The notes below the pieces were generated by a model, which did no database searches, was not told the origin of the DNA, and saw nothing but the letters and a program-made list of their open reading frames with translations. A stretch of 9,238 nt of DNA. It comes from JAIVGV01 sp045807785. Its GTDB lineage: Bacteria > Acidobacteriota > Blastocatellia > Pyrinomonadales > Pyrinomonadaceae. Positions 1-9,238 of this stretch are shown here, piece after piece. Location of the stretch: contig JBJMGS010000402.1 of the NCBI GenBank assembly GCA_045807785.1, forward strand, positions 1 through 9,238. Reading direction: 5' to 3'. The translations under genes were made by a program, and so were the position numbers. Within the stretch, counting starts at the first letter, position 1, and each line of letters begins with the position of its first letter.

Positions 1-78
1 AACACATTCGTCTTCGGGCCGGGCGGCAGCGTCAGTGGGAACCGGCAGCTCATGCTGAGACTGAGGCTCAGTTTCTGA
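1..78 (+). CDS. C-terminal end of an outer-membrane beta-barrel protein (probable TonB-dependent receptor), partial
   Basis: Frame 1 is open from the left edge to a TGA at 76-78 and encodes 25 residues ending in RQLMLRLRLSF. Alternating hydrophobic and polar residues ending in a terminal Phe are the hallmark of the last beta-strand of outer-membrane barrels, the signal read by the BAM complex. The GNRQLxLxLRLxF pattern resembles the end of the large Oar-like TonB-dependent receptors common in Acidobacteriota. Only the tail is visible, so the plug, carboxypeptidase-like domain and substrate cannot be judged. It reads toward recA but is separated from it by 257 bp containing a recA promoter, so the two are probably not co-transcribed. 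A chance open frame of 25 codons is possible; the amphipathic Phe-terminated ending is the main argument against that. Confidence 0.55.
   Translation, partial: NTFVFGPGGSVSGNRQLMLRLRLSF
57..75 (+). other. Short hairpin over the 3' end of the receptor gene
   Basis: ACTGAG (60-65) and CTCAGT (67-72) form an inverted repeat around G66. It extends outward through A58-T74 and G57-C75 with a G-T wobble, ending just before the stop codon. No T-tract follows, so it is not a standard intrinsic terminator. It could slow exonucleases or be a coincidence of codon choice. Confidence 0.25.
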
Positions 79-237
79 TCTCAGCCCGCCACGCCTTCGC
101 GCTCGACTTCGCGCCGTCGCCTGTCGTATTCTTACGCCGCTCTGCCCATCAAAAACCAACGCTCCTCCGTCGCGCGGAGGGCAGGGCGCGGGTCGGAGCC
201 TCACGCATTTCGCGTAAAACATTTTTGTTGCAGGTGT
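79..237. other. Intergenic stretch upstream of the recA promoter
   Basis: No gene is visible here on either strand. The only clear element is a perfect 6-bp inverted repeat, CCTCCG (164-169) and CGGAGG (175-180), with a 5-base loop. It is not followed by a T-run, so it is not a convincing terminator for the receptor gene. The segment becomes AT-richer near 215-230, just before the recA promoter. Confidence 0.4.
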
Positions 238-249
238 GAAACAGCGTTC
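238..249. promoter_or_regulatory. Candidate LexA (SOS) operator of recA
   Basis: GAAA-CAGC-GTTC (238-249) differs at one position from the GAAC-N4-GTTC core bound by LexA in Gram-positive bacteria and several other phyla. It overlaps the -35 position of the recA promoter, where a repressor would block RNA polymerase, and recA is a near-universal LexA target. The match and position are seen directly; LexA binding is inference, since LexA motifs differ between phyla and no lexA gene is in the window. Confidence 0.45.
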
Positions 250-275
250 CATTCTTGCGCCGTCTGTGCTATACT
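247..275 (+). promoter_or_regulatory. Putative extended -10 promoter of recA
   Basis: TATACT at 270-275 is preceded by TGC (267-269), giving the TGnTATACT extended -10 form, which can compensate for a weak -35. The -35 position 17 bp upstream (247-252, TTCCAT) is a poor match and is covered by the candidate LexA site. Transcription would start near 282, leaving a leader of about 54 nt before the GTG start. Confidence 0.5.
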
Positions 276-335
276 CCCTCTCGCCTTCCGAGAAGGGCGC
301 AGACTTAATACGCAGGAAGAGAGGACGGAGAAAGA

Positions 336-1418
<1,083 letters not shown>

Positions 1419-1445
1419 TCTTCTCGTCTCACGACAAAACCTGAA

Positions 1446-1500
1446 GAGCCGCACGCGCCTTCGCCAGACTAAGGCGCGTGCGGCTCGACTTTTGTTTCTT
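1446..1500 (+). terminator. Rho-independent terminator of recA
   Basis: GAGCCGCACGCGCCTT (1446-1461) pairs perfectly with AAGGCGCGTGCGGCTC (1471-1486), a 16-bp stem with a 9-base loop. It is followed by the T-rich tract GACTTTTGTTTCTT (1487-1500). It lies 28 bp after the recA stop codon. Confidence 0.93.
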
Positions 1501-1527
1501 TACAGCCGCAGCGCCGGACGGCATAAT
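1499..1527 (+). promoter_or_regulatory. Promoter of the amidohydrolase gene
   Basis: TTTACA (1499-1504) and CATAAT (1522-1527) each match the sigma-70 consensus at 5 of 6 positions and are spaced 17 bp apart. The -35 uses the last two T residues of the recA terminator tract. Predicted transcription starts near 1534, about 18 nt before ATG 1552, which rules out the upstream in-frame TTG at 1492 as the start codon. Confidence 0.65.
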
Positions 1528-1551
1528 TCCGCGCGCACGAAATCAAGCTAC

Positions 1552-2898
1552 ATGACGGACGCGATGAACGGCTCGATTCTCATCAAAGGCGGGACGCTGG
1601 TCACGGTTGACGCGAATGACTCGGTCGTCGCGGGCGACCTGCTCATCCGCGATGGGCGGATCAGTTCAGTCGGCACAGAGGTCGAGTCCGCCGACGAAAT
1701 AATTGACGCGCGCGGCTGCGCCGTCCTCCCCGGCTTCGTCCAGACGCACGTCCACTTCTGTCAGACGCTCTTCCGCGGCGCGGCGGACGATCTCACACTC
1801 ATCGACTGGCTCAAGCGCCGCATCTGGCTCTTCGAGGCGGCGCACACTGCCGCGTCCATGCGCGCCTCTGCACGACTCGCCGTCGCCGAGTTGATCAAGG
1901 GCGGCACGACCTGCGCGCTGACGATGGAGACCGTCAACCACACGGAGGAAGTCTTCCGCGTCGTCGAAGAGTCGGGATTCCGCGCGACCGTCGGCAAGTG
2001 CATGATGGATGTGGGAGAGGATGTGCCCGCCGCGCTGCTCGAAGAGACGGAAAGCTCGATTGCCGAATCGCTCCGGCTCCTCGAAGTGTGGCACGGCAGC
2101 AGTGGCGGGCGCATCCGCTACTGCTTCGCGCCGCGCTTCGCCGTCAGTTGCACGCGCGGCCTGCTCGAACGCGTCGCGAGTCTCGCGCGCGAGCGGGGCG
2201 TCGTCGTCCACACGCACGCGTCGGAGAACCTGACAGAGATCGAGATGGTCAGGCAGGCGACGGGGATGCGCAACGTCGAGTACCTCGCCTCTCTGGGTCT
2301 CGCCGCGCCGCACGTCGCGCTCGCGCACTGCGTCCACTTGAACGAGGACGAGCTGCAACTGCTCGCACGCACGGGCGCACACGTCCTGCACTGCCCTTCG
2401 TCGAACCTGAAACTCGGTTCGGGTATCGCCCCCATCAAGGAGATGTTGGCACGTGGCATCTCGGTTTCACTCGGCGCGGACGGCGCGGCGTGCAACAACC
2501 GCCTCGACATGTTCACGGAGATGCGCACCGCTGCGCTGCTGCAAAAGGTCGTCCACGGAGCCGACGCCCTGCCCGCGCGCCGCGTCCTGCGCATGGCGAC
2601 CATCGACGGCGCGCGCGCTCTAGGTCTGGAAAACGAGATCGGCAGCCTCGAAGCAGGGAAGCGCGCGGACGTCTCAATCGTCGCACTCGACAAATTACAC
2701 ACGACGCCGCGCCCCGACGCCGTCTCGACCCTCGTCTATGCGGCGGAGGCAGCGGACGTGCAGACGGTCTTGATCGACGGACGGATCGTCATGCATGACG
2801 GTGGACTGACGACGCTCGACGAGCGCGAGGTCTTGGCGGACGCGACGAAGGAAGCAAGCGATCTGTTCGGGCGTGCTGGAGTCGGCGTTAGAGCTTGA
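1552..2898 (+). CDS. TRZ/ATZ-family amidohydrolase, MTA/SAH or 5'-deoxyadenosine deaminase-like
   Basis: The 448-residue cytosolic metal-dependent hydrolase belongs to COG0402, which includes methylthioadenosine/S-adenosylhomocysteine deaminases, guanine deaminase and the triazine hydrolases. An N-terminal beta-sandwich segment (about 6-58) leads into the TIM barrel. Expected metal ligands and catalytic residues are visible: H66 and H68 in QTHVHF, H222 and E225 in HTHASE, H259 in AHCVHL, and D310 in GADGAACNN. TLFRGAADDLTLIDWL (72-87) is the conserved substrate-side loop seen in MTA/SAH deaminases. Length fits the family (about 400-470 aa). The start at ATG 1552 follows the promoter; ATG 1564 is an alternative, and neither has a strong ribosome-binding site. 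The gene stands alone, so context does not reveal the substrate: MTA/SAH, 5'-deoxyadenosine or another aminopurine are all possible. Its 3' end overlaps the opposite-strand zinc-ribbon gene by 11 bp. Confidence 0.88.
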   Translation: MTDAMNGSILIKGGTLVTVDANDSVVAGDLLIRDGRISSVGTEVESADEIIDARGCAVLPGFVQTHVHFCQTLFRGAADDLTLIDWLKRRIWLFEAAHTAASMRASARLAVAELIKGGTTCALTMETVNHTEEVFRVVEESGFRATVGKCMMDVGEDVPAALLEETESSIAESLRLLEVWHGSSGGRIRYCFAPRFAVSCTRGLLERVASLARERGVVVHTHASENLTEIEMVRQATGMRNVEYLASLGLAAPHVALAHCVHLNEDELQLLARTGAHVLHCPSSNLKLGSGIAPIKEMLARGISVSLGADGAACNNRLDMFTEMRTAALLQKVVHGADALPARRVLRMATIDGARALGLENEIGSLEAGKRADVSIVALDKLHTTPRPDAVSTLVYAAEAADVQTVLIDGRIVMHDGGLTTLDEREVLADATKEASDLFGRAGVGVRA

Positions 2899-3436
2899 AC
2901 GGCTTCTTAAACAGGCGACCGGTCTTCTTGAGGATCGAACCGAGCTTGGATTCTTGTTGGGCGCTCGCCGCCACTGGATGCGAAGTCTTCTCTTCGCGTT
3001 TGGGCGCGGGCGGGCGCGCGTCAACTTTCGCGAGTCTCGGCATCGGGGCGGTGCGTCTGATCGCCTGCGTGTTGTTGGCGGGAGCCGCGGGCGGAGGCGT
3101 GGGAGCCGTCGGCGTCGGCGCTTGAGTCGTAGTCGGGTCGGGCTGTCGCGTCGCGGGGAGCGCTGTCGTCGTCGAGGGCTGATTGTCGCTGGGCAGCGCG
3201 GCTCGCTGCGGAACGGCAGAATAGATCAGGATGAGAACTGCCGCGAGGAGGACGCCTGCGAGCGGCAGGAATACCAGCCCCCTCCGGCGTGACTTCACCT
3301 GCGCGACCGGCGCTGTCGAAGCGGCGGTGTCCGGCGGCGGCAGCATGCCGGAAGCGAAAACTAATTCTCCGCCGTCCAGATCGCAAAGGTGCTGATCGTC
3401 CTCGTAAATAAAGCTACAACGGGGACACCGTTTCAT
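2888..3436 (-). CDS. Zinc-ribbon, single-pass membrane protein with Pro/Thr-rich extracytoplasmic region
   Basis: The 182-residue protein starts with a small zinc-ribbon-like motif: C4-x-x-C7, YEDD at 11-14, then C18-x-x-D21-G. This arrangement, with Asp in place of the fourth Cys, recurs at the N-terminus of many uncharacterised Acidobacteriota proteins. Three arginines (50-52) precede one transmembrane helix (about 53-73), predicting a cytoplasmic ribbon and an exported C-terminal half. That half is a low-complexity Pro/Thr/Ala linker (about 82-122) followed by a basic tail with KKTGRLFKKPFKL (170-182). The start is well supported by AGGGAGGA (complement of 3443-3450) six bases before ATG. 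No enzymatic motif is present. A sensing, scaffolding or envelope-binding role is possible, but nothing here decides it. The gene runs convergently with the amidohydrolase and overlaps its end. Confidence 0.8.
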   Translation of the reverse strand: MKRCPRCSFIYEDDQHLCDLDGGELVFASGMLPPPDTAASTAPVAQVKSRRRGLVFLPLAGVLLAAVLILIYSAVPQRAALPSDNQPSTTTALPATRQPDPTTTQAPTPTAPTPPPAAPANNTQAIRRTAPMPRLAKVDARPPAPKREEKTSHPVAASAQQESKLGSILKKTGRLFKKPFKL

Positions 3437-3454
3437 ACTCAGTCCTCCCTGATG

Positions 3455-3482
3455 ATTATGCCCTATTGTTGTGAGCTTTTAA
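3455..3482 (-). promoter_or_regulatory. Possible promoter of the zinc-ribbon gene
   Basis: On the minus strand, TTAAAA (complement of 3477-3482) and CATAAT (complement of 3455-3460) are 16 bp apart. The -10 matches 5 of 6 and the -35 4 of 6. The predicted start would fall within or just before the ribosome-binding site, giving a very short leader, which weakens the call. Confidence 0.3.
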
Positions 3483-3790
3483 CAGAGTTTATTCGTCTGG
3501 GGCTGGAACTGTGCGAGGGCTGAAAGATTAACGGCGGAAGGGAGATATGGCTGGAAAAGGCGGGTGCTTTAAAAAGAGCTGTGCCAGCTCGAAGGTTGCG
3601 ATTCCGGGGGGCGGCGTCGGCGTTCGAACTGGCACTGGCGGGCGTCTAAGTGTCGTCCCGGATGATGTCTTGCGACCCGCTGGCCGTGGAGGTCAGCTTC
3701 ATCCTGACGTGCCGGATTATACTTGCTTTGCCGAAACTGTCAACGCTTTTTTGTGACTAATCCGACAAAATCTGCGGACACCTCGTGCGG
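3483..3790. other. Unexplained segment between the zinc-ribbon gene and tRNA-Phe
   Basis: There is no confident gene over about 300 bp. It holds a weak 69-codon frame (3547-3756, +). It also contains GAGCTG-TGC-CAGCTC (a perfect 6-bp stem near 3574-3588) and a nested fold at 3660-3704: GGATGA/TCATCC outside GCTGGCC-GTGGA-GGTCAGC. A T6 run sits near 3746-3753, but no strong hairpin lies directly before it. The segment could encode a small RNA or be plain spacer; I recognise no known RNA family. Confidence 0.4.
3547..3756 (+). CDS. Possible small Gly-rich protein, unrecognised
   Basis: A 69-codon frame starts with ATG at 3547, five bases after GGAAGG (3536-3541), a plausible ribosome-binding site. 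The product begins MAGKGGCFKKSCASSK, is rich in Gly, Lys and Val, has three Cys (7, 12 and one near residue 60) and no membrane segment or recognisable domain. No clear promoter was found upstream. Its composition is what a GC-rich non-coding segment could give by chance, and the segment also carries hairpins that could belong to an RNA. I list it because of the ribosome-binding site and the lack of any competing gene, not because I recognise it. Confidence 0.2.
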   Translation: MAGKGGCFKKSCASSKVAIPGGGVGVRTGTGGRLSVVPDDVLRPAGRGGQLHPDVPDYTCFAETVNAFL

Positions 3791-3820
3791 TTGACAGTTT
3801 TCGACGCGACTCCCTATACT
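3791..3820 (+). promoter_or_regulatory. Promoter of tRNA-Phe
   Basis: A perfect -35 TTGACA (3791-3796) and -10 TATACT (3815-3820, 5 of 6) are separated by 18 bp. Transcription would start near 3827, giving a short 5' leader of about 23 nt before the mature tRNA. This is the strongest promoter in the window, as expected for a stable RNA. Confidence 0.82.
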
Positions 3821-3849
3821 TGCGTCCTTGTTTTCGCCGGAAGTTTCTC

Positions 3850-3922
3850 GGCCAGGTAGCTCAGTTGGTAGAGCACGCGACTGAAAATCGCGGTGTCGGC
3901 GGTTCAATTCCGTCCCTGGCCA
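3850..3922 (+). tRNA. tRNA-Phe (anticodon GAA)
   Basis: The 73-nt cloverleaf is complete. The acceptor GGCCAGG (3850-3856) pairs with CCTGGCC (3915-3921). The D arm is GCTC-AGTTGGTA-GAGC. The anticodon stem CGCGA/TCGCG closes loop CTGAAAA with anticodon GAA at 3883-3885. A 5-nt variable loop GTGTC follows, then a T arm GGCGG-TTCAATT-CCGTC containing one G-T pair. The discriminator base is A3922. The 3' CCA is not encoded (the next bases are TCAG), so CCA must be added by tRNA nucleotidyltransferase. GAA reads both Phe codons UUU and UUC. Confidence 0.97.
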
Positions 3923-3937
3923 TCAGTTCAGACCAAG

Positions 3938-3985
3938 CACGGACGGGCAGCTCGAAAGCTGCCCGTCCGTGTTTTAGTTTGTCTT
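3938..3985 (+). terminator. Rho-independent terminator of tRNA-Phe
   Basis: CACGGACGGGCAGCT (3938-3952) pairs perfectly with AGCTGCCCGTCCGTG (3957-3971) around a CGAA tetraloop, a 15-bp stem. It is followed by TTTTAGTTTGTCTT (3972-3985). It begins 15 bp after the tRNA, so the tRNA forms a single-gene transcription unit. Confidence 0.93.
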
Positions 3986-3999
3986 AACCCCGATCAGTT

Positions 4000-4020
4000 A
4001 AAGGCGGTTCACGCGCCGCC
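4000..4020 (-). terminator. Weak possible terminator of the minus-strand BNR gene
   Basis: Read on the minus strand, GGCGG and CCGCC (complements of 4016-4020 and 4003-4007) can pair around an 8-base loop, followed by only TTT. It lies about 30 bp after the stop codon. The stem and T-tract are both short, so this is a low-confidence call. Confidence 0.28.
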
Positions 4021-4050
4021 GCAAAGCCGAACCATAACGAGTCTCACCCG

Positions 4051-5547
4051 TCAGTTACCCCGTACCTTCGCGGAGAAGACGTCTTCCATCGCGAGGTTGC
4101 GACTGCACCCGCTGATGGCGTCGAGTTGGCGTCGGCTGTCCGTCCAGACCGGGTAGGCGTAGCCGCCGTAGGCGACGACGCCCTCGTAATCGCCCTGCTG
4201 GTTGCCGTAGTTGATGCCGTCGCAGGGGAAGAGCCCGTTGCAATCGTGTTCGTTCGAGCCGGTGTTCGTCACCTGCACGTTCGGGAGCCACGTCGCGCCA
4301 CCGTCCTTCGACTGCGAGAGGTAAACGTCCGTCGCGAAGCGGAAGCCCGTCCAGTCGTTGCGCGTGTCGTAGAAGGAGACGTACACGTCTCCGGTCGTCG
4401 GATCGACCGACATCCAGTGGTTGAAGCGATCCACGAGCGCCAGCCGATCCGTCACGGGCGCGGCGTGCGTCCAAGTGTTGCCCTTATCGTCCGAGTAGGC
4501 GATGAAGATGTCGGTCGTGCCCGCCGACGCGCGATCCATCCAGGAACAGTAGATGCGCCCGCGGTGCGGACCCGCCGAGCGGTCAACGTCGAGCGTCGGA
4601 TAGACGAGCGCGCCGCGGAACGACTCTGCGGGGATGGCGATGTCGAACGGCAGCGTCTTCGTTGAGACGACACTCTGCTTGCCCCAAGTCTGGCCGCCAT
4701 CGGTCGAGCGGTTGAAGGCGATGGTGTTCGCGCCGTAGTCATTCCAGGCGAGGTAGAGCGTGCCGTCGGGCGCGACCGCGGGCGACGCGCCGATGGCATG
4801 ACCCTGACCTTTAGGATCGTCGGCGCGCGTCACCGTGAAAGTCGCGCCGTGGTCGCGCGATGCGGCGACGCGCACGCCGCCGCTCGTCGAGCCGCCCGTC
4901 GCGGCGTCCCAGGCGATATACACGTTGTCGCGGAAGGGACTCGACACGTTCGTGTCGGTCGTGATCATCGGCTTGTCGTTGAAGTGGTTGCTGCCGCCTT
5001 CGTAAGAAAAGAAGGTGACGGTCGGGTAACTCTTGCCGCCATCGGTCGAGCGCGCGACCGCCATCTGGGAGCCGTTGACGCCGGAGCCGTTGCCGAAGAA
5101 GACGACGATGTAGCCGTAGAAGAGGTTGCCGCGCGTGTCGAAGGCGAGCGTCGGATCGGAGCCGAAGTCGTAACTGTTCGCGCCCTGCGCGGGCGGCAGC
5201 GGCAGATCGACGCCGCCCCAAGTCGCGCCGCCTTTCAACGAATAGTAGCCGCGCATCGGGAGCCGGAAGATTTCGTTCGAGCCCGCGGCGAGCTGGCGCG
5301 CGTTCGACGGATTGAGTGTGATGTAGGTCTCGCTCTGCGGACCGCACTCGTTCGAGACGTCAACGTTGCTGCCGAAGTTGAGCGACGTGGTCGCGCCCGC
5401 GTCGCCGAGCGGGGCGTTGTTCTTCATGTATTGATACTTGTCCCACCACGTCGGGTTGTTCTGCGTGTTGGTTTGCGCGAAGGCGGGGGCGGTCATGCTC
5501 GACCAGGCGAGAGTCAGCGCCGTGATGATCTTGAGTCGTGCGCGCAT
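4051..5547 (-). CDS. Secreted BNR/Asp-box repeat protein (sialidase-like beta-propeller)
   Basis: The 498-residue protein begins with a Sec signal peptide: a basic n-region MRARLK, a hydrophobic core, and probable cleavage after AFA at residue 24. The mature part carries repeated Asp-box motifs (S/T-x-D-x-G-x-T/S-W/F), clearest at 167-174 (STDGGKSY), 230-237, 281-288 (STDGGQTW), 352-359 (SDDKGNTW) and 413-420 (SKDGGATW), with a weaker one at 104-110. These mark blades of a sialidase-type beta-propeller. QGDYEGVVAYGGYAYPVWTD (451-470) is the last-blade motif often seen in such exported proteins. FRLP (94-97) resembles the sialidase FRIP motif, but the Arg triad and Tyr/Glu nucleophile cannot be confirmed, so enzymatic activity is unproven. 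AAAGGAG (complement of 5556-5562) eight bases before ATG supports the start. It is divergent from another Asp-box protein gene. Confidence 0.87.
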   Translation of the reverse strand: MRARLKIITALTLAWSSMTAPAFAQTNTQNNPTWWDKYQYMKNNAPLGDAGATTSLNFGSNVDVSNECGPQSETYITLNPSNARQLAAGSNEIFRLPMRGYYSLKGGATWGGVDLPLPPAQGANSYDFGSDPTLAFDTRGNLFYGYIVVFFGNGSGVNGSQMAVARSTDGGKSYPTVTFFSYEGGSNHFNDKPMITTDTNVSSPFRDNVYIAWDAATGGSTSGGVRVAASRDHGATFTVTRADDPKGQGHAIGASPAVAPDGTLYLAWNDYGANTIAFNRSTDGGQTWGKQSVVSTKTLPFDIAIPAESFRGALVYPTLDVDRSAGPHRGRIYCSWMDRASAGTTDIFIAYSDDKGNTWTHAAPVTDRLALVDRFNHWMSVDPTTGDVYVSFYDTRNDWTGFRFATDVYLSQSKDGGATWLPNVQVTNTGSNEHDCNGLFPCDGINYGNQQGDYEGVVAYGGYAYPVWTDSRRQLDAISGCSRNLAMEDVFSAKVRGN

Positions 5548-5650
5548 CTGTGATGCTCCTTTGACAGTGTGGTGTTATCGGGTGACTAACCGGCAAACGC
5601 TTCGGGCGGGCGGGCATGCCGGCGGCAGTCGCAGATCAGAGGATGTGCCG

Positions 5651-5664
5651 GGCATAGATATGCC
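5651..5664. repeat. Perfect 14-bp palindrome GGCATAGATATGCC-type site
   Basis: GGCATA (5651-5656) and TATGCC (5659-5664) are perfect inverted copies around two bases, about 105 bp upstream of the minus-strand BNR start. The size and symmetry suit a dimeric repressor or activator. No matching regulator gene is in the window, so operator function is inference. Confidence 0.4.
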
Positions 5665-5697
5665 AATTCGCGCCGCGAGTCAATGCCGCCGGGCGGT

Positions 5698-5734
5698 GAC
5701 TCCGCCCCGCGCCGAGGCGCGGAAAGACTCCGCC
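5698..5734. repeat. 9-bp direct repeats flanking a hairpin
   Basis: GACTCCGCC occurs at 5698-5706 and again at 5726-5734. Between them CCGCGCC (5707-5713) and GGCGCGG (5716-5722) form an inverted repeat around GA. The composite of two direct repeats around a hairpin could be a binding site array or a remnant of a small GC-rich interspersed repeat. Confidence 0.4.
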
Positions 5735-5761
5735 GGACAGAACTCTTTGCGCGCCGCTACG

Positions 5762-5771
5762 TATCATGATA
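5762..5771. repeat. 10-bp palindrome TATCATGATA
   Basis: A perfect palindrome with no loop, in a locally AT-richer patch of the divergent region. It could be a regulator half-site pair, but 10-bp palindromes also occur by chance. Confidence 0.25.
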
Positions 5772-5944
5772 GTTTTTGTCGCACAGTCTGAGTTGTCACG
5801 TCTTTGCAATCCAAGAGAAAAGTTGGGTCAGTCGCCACGCGTCGAGAGTTGTGTGCGCGAGTTGACCGCCGCTCACCGTCCGCTGCAAATGACCAACGCC
5901 GCTCAAGGCTCGAACTCGCCAATTCAAATTAGGAGTCAATGCGC

Positions 5945-9238
<3,294 letters not shown>

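Larger units (their letters stand above)
5548..5944. other. Divergent intergenic region between the two BNR genes
   Basis: This 397-bp region carries the start signals of both BNR genes and several symmetrical sequences described separately. No strong sigma-70 promoter stands out for either gene. A candidate for the plus-strand gene is TTGACC (5862-5867) with GCAAAT (5885-5890) at 17-bp spacing, whose -10 is poor. A 60-codon frame at 5766-5948 lacks a ribosome-binding site and overlaps the start of the large gene, so I do not call it a gene. Confidence 0.5.

Noticed and set aside
161..182. Hairpin CCTCCG/CGGAGG as a terminator for the receptor gene
   Set aside because: The stem is only 6 bp and no T-tract follows; it lies more than 80 bp after the stop codon.
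1492..1551. Upstream extension of the amidohydrolase from a TTG at 1492
   Set aside because: The TTG sits in the recA terminator T-tract, upstream of the predicted promoter -35, and the extra 20 residues do not resemble the family N-terminus.
3893..4156. 87-codon plus-strand frame over the tRNA 3' half and terminator
   Set aside because: It starts inside tRNA-Phe and runs through the terminator hairpin, so it is not a protein gene.
4126..4665. 179-codon plus-strand frame, and similar ones at 4798-5553, opposite the minus-strand BNR gene
   Set aside because: Val/Arg/Ala-rich shadows of the real gene, which has a signal peptide and Asp boxes in its own frame.

Overview
The window is GC-rich, densely coded bacterial chromosome, most likely from an Acidobacteriota genome (Blastocatellia-like). 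This placement is inferred from three things: a zinc ribbon of the CPxC...YEDD...CxxDG type, large secreted BNR/Asp-box proteins, and an outer-membrane-receptor C-terminus just upstream of recA. No rRNA or other decisive phylogenetic marker is present. I see no phage, transposon, CRISPR or plasmid signature.

Layout. Bases 1-78 hold the last 25 codons of an outer-membrane beta-barrel protein, probably a TonB-dependent receptor. recA follows (336-1418, +). It is preceded by an extended -10 promoter with an overlapping GAAA-N4-GTTC site that looks like a LexA box, and is closed by a 16-bp perfect terminator hairpin. A new promoter (TTTACA-N17-CATAAT) begins in the T-tract of that terminator and drives an amidohydrolase of the MTA/SAH deaminase, TRZ/ATZ group (1552-2898, +). 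This gene runs tail-to-tail into a small membrane-anchored zinc-ribbon protein (2888-3436, -), and the two overlap by 11 bp.

A roughly 410-bp region without a confident gene (3437-3849) precedes a self-contained tRNA-Phe(GAA) unit (3850-3922) with its own TTGACA-N18-TATACT promoter and a 15-bp terminator hairpin. The rest of the window holds two divergently transcribed secreted proteins built from Asp-box beta-propeller repeats: a 498-aa one (4051-5547, -) and a much larger one (5945 to beyond the right edge, +). They are separated by 397 bp rich in inverted and direct repeats.

The genes do not form one pathway. recA (DNA repair), the deaminase-like enzyme (possibly nucleoside salvage) and tRNA-Phe look like independent transcription units. 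The divergent BNR pair is the only local grouping that may be functionally linked, as exported proteins acting outside the cytoplasm. I did not find a convincing undescribed system. The best leads are the recA operator, the repeat-rich divergent BNR intergenic region and the unexplained segment before tRNA-Phe.
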